A DNA stretch of 16,335 nt, taken from assembly GCA_009692685.1 (NCBI GenBank), contig SHYS01000023.1, positions 1-16,335 of the forward strand. Reading direction: 5' to 3'. Below are positions 6,608 through 13,121 of the stretch, piece by piece. A model generated the notes under the pieces. The model was not told the origin of the DNA, ran no database searches, and was given only the letters and a program-made list of their open reading frames with translations. Position 1 is the stretch's first letter, and every line of letters begins with the position of its first letter. Made by a program: the position numbers and the translations under genes. This DNA comes from Dehalococcoidia bacterium (GTDB lineage Bacteria > Chloroflexota > Dehalococcoidia > UBA2979).

Positions 6608-7767
6608 GCAGCGACGCCCCCCACGACGCCGAAGTGGTCGTCGTCGGGGCGGGCGCGGTCGGCCTCGCGATCGCAGAGCGGCTGGCGCGGACGCGCTCGG
6701 TCCTCGTCATCGAGCGGCACGAGGGCTACGCGCGCGAGACGTCGTCACACAACTCGGGCGTCGTCCACGCCGCGATCTACTACGAGACGGGGTCGCTCAA
6801 GCACACGCTGTGCTGGGAAGGGAACCCGCTCATCTACGAGTGGGCGGACGCCCACCACGTCCCCGTGCTGCGCTGCGGTAAACTCATCGTCGCGTTGTCC
6901 GAGGACGAACGTGGCGGCCTCGACGACGTGTGGCAGCAGGCGACTGCGAACGGGGTGCGTGGCATCGAGCGGCTCACGGGCGAGCAGGCGCGGGTGCTGG
7001 AGCCGCACGTCCCGACCATCGAAGCGATCTGGTCGCCCTCGACTGGTGTGTTGGACGTGGCTGCGCTCGCGCGCTCGTACGAGGGCGCCGCACGCGATCG
7101 GGGGGCGCTCGTGGCCTACCAGCACACGATCGTGGAAGCAGCGCGGACCGCAGAAGGGTTCCGCCTCGACTTGCGGGACGCCGACGGCCAGCGCAGCAGC
7201 GTGACGTGTGCGGCCCTCGTGAACAGCGCCGGTCACGGCGCGCCGGGACTGGCCTCGGCGCTGGGCTACCCCCTCGATGGTGGCGCGCACGAGGGCATCG
7301 AGGTGCCGGTGCTGCGCCAGCGGGCGAACAGCGGGCGGTACTACGACATTGTGAACTCGGAAGCGGCGCGGATGATCTCTCGGCCGGTGTACCCGCTGCC
7401 GGAGCACCAGGCGGGCGGGCTGGGCCTCCACCTGACCGTGGACACGGACGGTGGCGCGCACCTCGGCCCGTCGACGGAGTGGCTGCCAGACGGCGCGCCG
7501 CTGGACTACCGGCAGGCCGACGAGCCGGAGTGGCGCGCACGATTCCTCGCGGCGGGGCGACGCTTCCTGCCGGGGCTGCGTGACGACCAGATCGTGCCCG
7601 GGCAGGTGGGCTACCGCCCAAAGATCCAGCAACCGGGGCAGGGGCTCGTCGATTTCCTGATCTGGCACGACCGCGGCTATGTCCACCTCGGGGGCATCGA
7701 GTCGCCCGGCCTGACGGCGAGCCTGCCGATCGCGCGCGTGGTCGCCGAGGCTCTGGGGACGGGGTAG
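6604..7767 (+). CDS. FAD-dependent oxidoreductase, L-2-hydroxyglutarate oxidase-like
   Basis: 387 aa, DAO superfamily. The Rossmann FAD motif is EVVVVGAGAVGLAIAERLA (10-28), with the acidic ribose contact in VLVIER. NSGVVHAAIYYETGSLK (50-66) and CGKLIVALSEDE match L-2-hydroxyglutarate oxidases and dehydrogenases, which convert L-2-hydroxyglutarate to 2-oxoglutarate and clear this metabolic by-product. The C-terminal HLGGIESPGLTASLPIARVV is also typical. A different 2-hydroxyacid is possible. The start GTG 6604 is inside the previous stop (GTGA), and the upstream in-frame extension to 6349 overlaps the nucleotidyltransferase. Pairing with a nucleotidyltransferase is unusual and unexplained. 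It ends in TAG, 9 bp before the micro-protein. Confidence 0.87.
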   Translation: MSSDAPHDAEVVVVGAGAVGLAIAERLARTRSVLVIERHEGYARETSSHNSGVVHAAIYYETGSLKHTLCWEGNPLIYEWADAHHVPVLRCGKLIVALSEDERGGLDDVWQQATANGVRGIERLTGEQARVLEPHVPTIEAIWSPSTGVLDVAALARSYEGAARDRGALVAYQHTIVEAARTAEGFRLDLRDADGQRSSVTCAALVNSAGHGAPGLASALGYPLDGGAHEGIEVPVLRQRANSGRYYDIVNSEAARMISRPVYPLPEHQAGGLGLHLTVDTDGGAHLGPSTEWLPDGAPLDYRQADEPEWRARFLAAGRRFLPGLRDDQIVPGQVGYRPKIQQPGQGLVDFLIWHDRGYVHLGGIESPGLTASLPIARVVAEALGTG

Positions 7768-7776
7768 CCTGAGCCG

Positions 7777-7890
7777 GTGAACCTCCTCGAAGACCCCGGC
7801 AAGTACTACTGGAAGTGGCTGGCGATCGGCGCCGGGCTGCTCGTGCTCTACGGCGTCGAGCGCTGGATTCGCACCGGCGGGCTGTTCTAG
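7777..7890 (+). CDS. 37-aa single-pass membrane micro-protein
   Basis: GTG 7777 to TAG 7888-7890 encodes a 37-residue peptide. A polar N-terminus (MNLLEDPGKYY) leads into a Trp-flanked hydrophobic helix WKWLAIGAGLLVLYGVERW (12-30) and a short basic tail (IRTGGLF). It starts 9 bp after the oxidase stop in the same transcription direction and fills almost the whole gap before the MaoC promoter region. The layout (one membrane helix with aromatic belts at both ends and a positive C-terminal side) is that of a real small membrane protein, not random sequence. The ribosome binding site is weak, so coupling to the upstream stop is likely. Function unknown. Confidence 0.6.
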   Translation: MNLLEDPGKYYWKWLAIGAGLLVLYGVERWIRTGGLF

Positions 7891-7937
7891 CTCCGAACCT
7901 CGCACTTGTGCCTGCCAGAACACAGTCGTCCTGCACG

Positions 7938-7960
7938 GGACGGTACGATGCCGCCCGTCC
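7938..7960. promoter_or_regulatory. candidate promoter/operator upstream of the MaoC pair
   Basis: Inverted arms GGACGG (7938-7943) and CCGTCC (7955-7960) flank the TACGAT -10 candidate (7944-7949). A second 8-bp inverted pair, CAGTCGTC (7923-7930) and GACGACTG (7988-7995), brackets it. The 126-bp gap 7891-8016 holds no other gene that I can see. There is no clear -35. Confidence 0.35.
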
Positions 7961-8016
7961 AGCAGTGGCAGCGTCTACTTCGGTGGTGACGACTGCATTC
8001 GAGGAGGAGGCCTTAC

Positions 8017-8523
8017 ATGGTCGACCGATTCCCGGTGGAAGCCGGACAGATCATGTTGTTCGCCCGCGCCGTGGGCGACATCAACCCGATCTACTACAGC
8101 GACGAGGCAGCGAAGCAGACCGAGCCGGGCGGCATGATCGCCCCGCCGACCTTCGTGCAGTCGTCCGCACAGTTCGAGCCGGACTACGGGCTGCGCCCGA
8201 AGATCGGTGAGCGCTGGTTCGGTTCCGGCAAGGCGGCAAGCGGTAGCAACGCCGAGCCGCCGGCCCAGGTGGCCCCGCGTAGCGCCGGTGGGGGTTCTGG
8301 ACTGCATGCCGAGCAGCACTACGAGTACCACCGGCACCTGAAGCCGGGTGACGTCCTGCACTCGGTCAACAAGCCGGGCAAGACGTGGGAGGCCGAAGGC
8401 CGCCGCGCTGGCAAACTGAAGTTCTCCGAGTCGATCACGGAGTACTACGACCAGAACGACAACCTCGTGATCACGGCACGGTCGGTCGGTGTGCAAACCG
8501 AACGCCCGGTCGCGCAGGGTTAG
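8017..8523 (+). CDS. MaoC-like dehydratase subunit, FAS1-like N-terminal domain type
   Basis: 168 aa, hot-dog fold. Starts at ATG 8017 after GAGGAGGAGG. ARAVGDINPIYYSDEAA (16-32) aligns with the hydratase-2 motif GDxNPLH, but Tyr26 replaces the catalytic His, while Asp21 and Asn23 remain. GMIAPPTFVQ (39-48) and LHAEQHYEYHRHLKPGDVL are typical of the non-catalytic partner in two-subunit (R)-hydratases such as HadA/HadC of HadAB/HadBC. A low-complexity Gly/Ala/Ser insert of about 20 residues lies just before LHAEQ. It likely forms an obligate heterodimer with the next gene, in which the partner supplies Asp and His. Its TAG is embedded in the partner's Shine-Dalgarno (TTAGGAGG), so the two are translationally coupled. 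Confidence 0.87.
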   Translation: MVDRFPVEAGQIMLFARAVGDINPIYYSDEAAKQTEPGGMIAPPTFVQSSAQFEPDYGLRPKIGERWFGSGKAASGSNAEPPAQVAPRSAGGGSGLHAEQHYEYHRHLKPGDVLHSVNKPGKTWEAEGRRAGKLKFSESITEYYDQNDNLVITARSVGVQTERPVAQG

Positions 8524-8533
8524 GAGGACCTCG

Positions 8534-8956
8534 ATGGCACTCAAGGCGACCCAGTTGAAGATCGGCGACCAGCACGAGGCGGTCGTGGTACGCGAACTCA
8601 GCCGCACGCAGATCGTGCAGTACGCCGGCGCCTCCGGCGACTACAACCCGCTTCACACTGACGAGGTGTTCACGACGCAGGTCGGAGGGTACCCCTCGAT
8701 CTTCGCGCACGGGATGCTCTCGATGGGGCTGACGGGCACGATGCTGACGAACTACGTGGGCGACGGCCGTCTCACGAAGTACGGCGTCCGCTTCGTCTCA
8801 CAGGTCTTTCCCGGCGACACCCTGACCGCGAAGGCCGAGGTGGAAGCGCTCCGTTCCGAGGGCGGCCAGCACTTCGTCGACCTGAAGCTCAGTACGGTGA
8901 ACCAGGACGGCAAGGAAGTCGTCACGGGTTCGGCGTCCGCGCGCATCGACCCGTAG
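8534..8956 (+). CDS. MaoC-like (R)-specific enoyl-CoA hydratase, catalytic subunit
   Basis: 140 aa, single hot-dog domain. The hydratase-2 signature is complete: YAGASGDYNPLHTDEVF (30-46) with catalytic Asp36 and His41, then SIFAHGMLSMGLTG (55-68). It adds water to a trans-2-enoyl-CoA to give the (R)-3-hydroxyacyl-CoA, or the reverse. The substrate (fatty, branched or steroid-type acyl chain) is not predictable. The start ATG 8534 has AGGAGG seven bases upstream. With the preceding gene it makes a HadAB/ChsH-like heterodimer. It could act in beta-oxidation with the crotonase and CoA-transferase of this window, but these are not in one operon. It ends in TAG. Confidence 0.9.
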   Translation: MALKATQLKIGDQHEAVVVRELSRTQIVQYAGASGDYNPLHTDEVFTTQVGGYPSIFAHGMLSMGLTGTMLTNYVGDGRLTKYGVRFVSQVFPGDTLTAKAEVEALRSEGGQHFVDLKLSTVNQDGKEVVTGSASARIDP

Positions 8957-9018
8957 GGCGCAACCTGACACATCGAGGGGTGGCCACCGCGCAGATCGCG
9001 TGTGGGTCGCCCCTCTGC

Positions 9019-9024
9019 TATCAC
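9019..9024 (+). promoter_or_regulatory. -10 element of a likely leaderless methyltransferase transcript
   Basis: TATCAC followed by CCTTCG and then ATG at 9031, a six-base gap with no Shine-Dalgarno. Same geometry as the acyl-CoA ligase and clpS starts. Confidence 0.45.
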
Positions 9025-9030
9025 CCTTCG

Positions 9031-10077
9031 ATGGCACTCCTCGATGACCTGACCGACCTCGAACGACGCTGGCGCGCCCTCGCACCACCCGAGGCGAGCG
9101 ACGCGGCACGCGCCGTCTACCAGCGCACGCGTCTGTGGACGAGCGGCAACCTCCCCGCCGTCGATGTGCCGTACGACCGGCGACGCGAGGACCACTGGGC
9201 GGCGGCGGCCCGCATCGCGGACTACGCCTCGGTGCTGCCCGACGCCAGTACTGTCATCGACATCGGCCCCGGTGACGGCTGGCCCTCGATCCCGCTGGCG
9301 CAGGCGATGCCGCACGCGCGCCTCGTGGGCGTCGACCCCGCGCCCCGCCGAACCGCGGTGTGCATGGCCAACGCGTCGCGGCTAGGCGTGGGGAACGCCT
9401 TGTTCGTCACGGCGTCGGCGGACACGCTGCCGTTCGCGGACGGCGCAGTCGACCTCGTCACGGCGGCGGCCTCGCTGGAGGAGACGCCGAGGCCCGAGGC
9501 GGTGTTCGAGGAGATCGTGCGCGTGCTGCGCCCGGGCGGCGTGCTCCGCGCGTCCTACCAGGTCTGGCGACTGCCCGCGCCGGAGATCGAGACCGTAGCG
9601 CTGACCGAGGCCGTCGACGGGTTGTTGTACATCTACGCCCGCCGCTCGCAGATGCCCGCGCAGGAGCGCCGCTACATCCTGCTGCTGCCCTCGAACGGCG
9701 CGGCTGCTGAGGTCCATCGCGACGCCCTGATCGCGAGTGCGGAGGAGCCGATGGCGTACGGCGAGACGTTGCTGCGCACCGGCTCACCGCTAGGTGTGCC
9801 ATTGCTCGAACGCCTCGCGCCGCTGGCCCTCGCCTCGTTGGTCGTGGAGTTGCGACGCTGGACGACGCCGTGGCTCGTCGAGGCGCTGTGGGCTACTGGC
9901 TTCCGCGACGTGCGCGCGACACAGCACGCCGGCGACCTCGCACGCGCGGTTGCACGACGCCTCGTGGCATCGGGCGACATCGATGCTGTGGCGGGGCAGT
10001 TCGAGGTACTGACGCGCGCCCTCGGCAAGGCGGCGGGGACGCTGCCCGGCGAGGAGATGGTGACGGCGATCCGTTAG
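9031..10077 (+). CDS. SAM-dependent class I methyltransferase with C-terminal extension
   Basis: 348 aa. The Rossmann methyltransferase core spans about 55-175: motif I VIDIGPGDGWPSIPLAQ (75-91), acidic motif II VGVDPAP (99-105, Asp102), ADTLPFADGAVDLVTA (130-145, motif III/IV) and VRVLRPGGVLRAS (163-175). About 170 mostly helical residues follow that I cannot assign; they may be a substrate cap. The substrate is unknown. The start ATG 9031 is chosen because a TATCAC -10 lies six bases before it. The alternative GTG 8980 has its purine-rich stretch only two bases away, too close to serve as a ribosome binding site. It ends in TAG 19 bp before the VOC gene, and GGAGG before the latter suggests one operon. 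Confidence 0.85.
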   Translation: MALLDDLTDLERRWRALAPPEASDAARAVYQRTRLWTSGNLPAVDVPYDRRREDHWAAAARIADYASVLPDASTVIDIGPGDGWPSIPLAQAMPHARLVGVDPAPRRTAVCMANASRLGVGNALFVTASADTLPFADGAVDLVTAAASLEETPRPEAVFEEIVRVLRPGGVLRASYQVWRLPAPEIETVALTEAVDGLLYIYARRSQMPAQERRYILLLPSNGAAAEVHRDALIASAEEPMAYGETLLRTGSPLGVPLLERLAPLALASLVVELRRWTTPWLVEALWATGFRDVRATQHAGDLARAVARRLVASGDIDAVAGQFEVLTRALGKAAGTLPGEEMVTAIR

Positions 10078-10096
10078 GTGTGGTTGGAGGACTCCG

Positions 10097-10534
10097 ATGG
10101 CTGAACCGTTCCTGAATGCTGCGACCACGTTCCTCGTCACCGACGTGGAGCGCACGATCGAGTGGTACGAGCGGGTGCTCGGATTCGAGGTGGCGACCTC
10201 GATGCGCGGTCACGGGCCAGGGCAGGACGACGACGTCGACGATGAGCACGAGCACACCGGTTCGGTGGTGTTCGCCATCATTTAGCGAGGCGATGTCGCG
10301 GTCATGCTCGCCGCCACCACCGAGCCCGTCCGCCCGAATCGCGATTTCCCGGGCGCTTCCGAGGCCATCGACCTGTACGTCTGGATGGTCGAGCCCCAGG
10401 ATGTCGCAGACCTCCACGACTTGTGCGAACAACGAGGTGTCCCGGCAGTCTGTCCGCTGGGCGAGACGGTCTACGACATGGTGGAGTTCGCGATTGCCGA
10501 CTGCGACGGGCGGATGATCGTCTTCGGAGCCTGA
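10097..10534 (+). pseudogene. VOC-fold protein interrupted by one in-frame TAG
   Basis: 145-residue reading frame (ATG 10097 after TTGGAGG, TGA at 10532-10534) broken only by TAG at 10283-10285, with no indel. The first part has FLVTDVERTIEWYERVLGFE (module 1) and an unusual acidic/His stretch (GQDDDVDDEHEH) before VVFAII. After the stop the same frame continues with RGDVAVMLAATTEP and the second module, ending IADCDGRMIVFGA. The stop falls between the third and fourth strands of module 1. An internal ATG (10304) could re-initiate a 76-aa second half. The amino acid at the stop in relatives is uncertain (Gln, Glu, Ser or Trp). It could be a fresh pseudogene, a sequencing error, or a read-through product. 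Ligand unknown. Confidence 0.75.
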
Positions 10535-10570
10535 CGGGCAGGCCTCGATGCCGGGCGGGGCGGGCTCGGC

Positions 10571-10590
10571 TACACTGCGGCGCGCCGCAG
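10571..10590 (+). promoter_or_regulatory. -10 element overlapping a 16-bp perfect palindrome upstream of the CoA-transferase
   Basis: TACACT (10571-10576) runs into CTGCGGCGCGCCGCAG (10575-10590), a perfect 16-bp dyad centred near the expected transcription start. GAGGAG at 10602-10607 precedes the ATG 10614. This placement suits a repressor operator. No -35 was found. Confidence 0.5.
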
Positions 10591-10613
10591 ACAGCGGCAT
10601 CGAGGAGACTGTC

Positions 10614-13121
10614 ATGCCCGGACCGCTCGACAACATTCGTGTGATCGATCTGACGAACGGCTCGGTAGGCGGTATCGCCACCATGGTGCTCGCCGACTTC
10701 GGCGCGGACGTCATCAAGGTCGAACGGCCTGGTGGCGATCCGTTCCGCTTCATGCCATCTGCGCCGATGTGGCTACGCGGTAAGCGCTCAGTCGAACTCG
10801 ACCTGAAGCGCGAGGTGGAGCGCGAGCGCCTCGCCCGCCTCGTCGAGACTGCGGACGTCGTCGTCACCTCGTTCCGAGGTCAGGCGGCGGTGAACCTCGG
10901 CTGTGACTACGACGTGCTGGCGTACCGCAATCCGGGCATCGTCTACTGCAACATTTCCGGCTTCGGCCCGTACGGGCCCTACGTCGGCTACCCCGGTTAC
11001 GAGGGTGTCGTCGCGGCGAAGGTTGGACGGATGATGTCGTTCTCCGGCGTCTCGCCGAGGCCGGGGCCGCAGTTCGCCGCGGTTCAGGTCGCCTCGCACG
11101 CGTCGTCGCAGGCGGCGATCACGGGGATCATTGCCGGCCTCGTCGCTCGCGAACGCCTCGGCTACGGGCAGTATCTGGAGACAAGCCTGCTGCAGGGGTT
11201 GATGTCGTACGACATGGGCGGGCTGCTGATGGCTTCGCTGCGTGAGCGCGAGCCGGAGAAGTGGCCCGCGCCACTGCCGCCCACGATGCCGACGATCAAC
11301 TACCACCCCGCCGCCACGAAGGACGGCAAGTGGATCCAGATGGGCAACCTGCTCCAGCACTTGTTCGACAACTACGTCGCCGCGGCGGACCTAGTAGACA
11401 TCTACGCAGACGATGACCACGTGGGGTCGCCAGCCACATGGAAGGAAGAGGTGCGCGAAGCGTTCCGCGACCGGATGCTCGCCCACATGCGCACCAAGAC
11501 CATCGATGAGTGGATGGAGATCTTCATCGCTAACGGTGGTGTCGTCGCCCACCCGTACCATACCACTACCGAGGCGCTCGACGACCCGGATGTCCTCGCG
11601 AACGGCCATGTGGTCGAGGTGAAAGACCCCCGAGGGTCACGGCTGAAGTCGGCGACGTCCGTGATGGAGGCTGTTCTCGGGTTCTACGGGGAGGCGAAGC
11701 ACGAGCGCCCGCCGATGCGCGAGATCGGCCTCGTCGCCCGGCTGACGGAGACGCCCGGCGCCGTCCGAGGCGAGATCGCGGCCGTCGGCCAGCACACGAT
11801 GTCCGTCCTGAGCGAGCCGAAGCGCGCGACGTGGCAGTCGAAGGTCGGCGAACAGCAACCCACCGCAGCCCTCGAGGGTGTGACCGTCCTCGACTTCTCG
11901 ACGATCATCGCGGCACCGCTCGGTTGTTCGCACCTCGCGGACCTCGGTGCGCGCGTGATCAAGATCGAACAGGTGGGTGGCGATCCGTGGCGGTGGATGG
12001 GGAACGGATCGCTGGGCGCGCTCAAGACGAACGCCGGCAAGGAGAGCATCTCGGTCGACCTGAAAGACCCGCAGGGGCAGGCGGTTGTCCACGCGCTGAT
12101 CGCGAAAGCCGACATCATCGTGCATAACTTCCGGCCCGGTGTGCCGGAACGCCTCGGCATGTCCTATGAGCACGCGAAGGCCGTGAAGCCGGACATCGTC
12201 TATGTGAACGTGAACGGCTATGGGCCTGATGGCCCGGGCGCGCACCGCCCGGCGACGCATCCGATCCCCGGGGCAGCGCTCGGCGGCGCACAGTACCAGG
12301 CCGGTGGCATGCCTCCGGTGTCTGACGACCTGAAGGTGCTCCGCGAGGGCGCCCGACGCTTGTTCAAGGCGAACGAGGTCAACCCGGACCCCAACACCTC
12401 AGCGGTGGTGGCGACGACGGCGATGCTCGGGCTGTGGGCGAAGCAGCGGACGGGCAAAGGCCAGGAGATCTTCATCGACATGATGGGGGCGAACGCCTAC
12501 GCCAACTCGGACGACTTCTTCTGGTACGAGGACCGCGAGCCGCGTCCCGCCATCGACGAGGGCCTGTACGGCACCGGCCCGCTCTACCGGCTCTACGAGT
12601 GCAAAGAAGGTTGGGTCTTCCTCGGCATGATGCTGGAGAAGGAGTGGGTGCGGTTCTGCCGTCGTATCGGCAGCCCGGGACTCGCCGTGGACCCGCGCTT
12701 CAGCACGCGTGAGGCGCGCGAGGCCAACGCCGAGGCGCTGACCCACCTCCTCGGCGAGTTGTTCCACACGGACACCGCCGACGAGTGGGAGAAACTCCTG
12801 ACCGTCGCGGGTATCGGTTGCGTGCGCGCGGACGGCCCGGTGCCGGCGGAGTTCTTCCACCGCGACGAGCAGATGAAGGTGAACGAATACACCTCGACGG
12901 TGGAGCACCTTGGCCTCGGCCGGTACCAGCGCCACGGCCCCGTCGTGCGCCTGCGGCGGACGCCCGCCCGGCTCCATGCTGGCCCGATGTGCGGCGAGCA
13001 GACGGACGCACTCCTTGCCGAACTCGGCTACACCGACGAGCAGGCGGCCGAGTTGCGCGCGAAGAACATCGTGTGGAGTGAGCCCGGCGTCGCCCTCGCA
13101 CAGGCCGCGAGGCAGACGTAG
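10614..13121 (+). CDS. double-domain family III CoA-transferase (CaiB/BaiF)
   Basis: 835 aa, about twice the usual 400. Both halves are CaiB/BaiF-like. Half one (1-400) starts NIRVIDLTNGSVGG and has VLADFGADVIKVERPGGDPF (25-44) and NISGFGPYGPY. Half two begins near 418 with GVTVLDFSTIIAAPLG, then HLADLGARVIKIEQVGGDPW, then VNVNGYGPDGPG. Such enzymes move CoA between acyl groups through an Asp-linked intermediate. That Asp should follow GQxV. Half one has Glu189 in GYGQYLETSLLQG; half two has Phe620 in GKGQEIFIDMMGAN, with an Asp two residues on (622). So neither half has the classical residue. The start ATG 10614 has GAGGAG upstream; the frame opening at 10548 predates the promoter. The TAG overlaps the next GTG by one base. 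Confidence 0.9.
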   Translation: MPGPLDNIRVIDLTNGSVGGIATMVLADFGADVIKVERPGGDPFRFMPSAPMWLRGKRSVELDLKREVERERLARLVETADVVVTSFRGQAAVNLGCDYDVLAYRNPGIVYCNISGFGPYGPYVGYPGYEGVVAAKVGRMMSFSGVSPRPGPQFAAVQVASHASSQAAITGIIAGLVARERLGYGQYLETSLLQGLMSYDMGGLLMASLREREPEKWPAPLPPTMPTINYHPAATKDGKWIQMGNLLQHLFDNYVAAADLVDIYADDDHVGSPATWKEEVREAFRDRMLAHMRTKTIDEWMEIFIANGGVVAHPYHTTTEALDDPDVLANGHVVEVKDPRGSRLKSATSVMEAVLGFYGEAKHERPPMREIGLVARLTETPGAVRGEIAAVGQHTMSVLSEPKRATWQSKVGEQQPTAALEGVTVLDFSTIIAAPLGCSHLADLGARVIKIEQVGGDPWRWMGNGSLGALKTNAGKESISVDLKDPQGQAVVHALIAKADIIVHNFRPGVPERLGMSYEHAKAVKPDIVYVNVNGYGPDGPGAHRPATHPIPGAALGGAQYQAGGMPPVSDDLKVLREGARRLFKANEVNPDPNTSAVVATTAMLGLWAKQRTGKGQEIFIDMMGANAYANSDDFFWYEDREPRPAIDEGLYGTGPLYRLYECKEGWVFLGMMLEKEWVRFCRRIGSPGLAVDPRFSTREAREANAEALTHLLGELFHTDTADEWEKLLTVAGIGCVRADGPVPAEFFHRDEQMKVNEYTSTVEHLGLGRYQRHGPVVRLRRTPARLHAGPMCGEQTDALLAELGYTDEQAAELRAKNIVWSEPGVALAQAARQT

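Noticed and set aside
6745..7923. 392-codon minus-strand frame opposite the oxidase
   Set aside because: A shadow of the FAD oxidoreductase, whose plus-strand motifs are unmistakable.
9893..10867. 324-codon minus-strand frame opposite the methyltransferase, VOC and CoA-transferase
   Set aside because: Spans three plus-strand genes and a promoter, with no domain recognisable.
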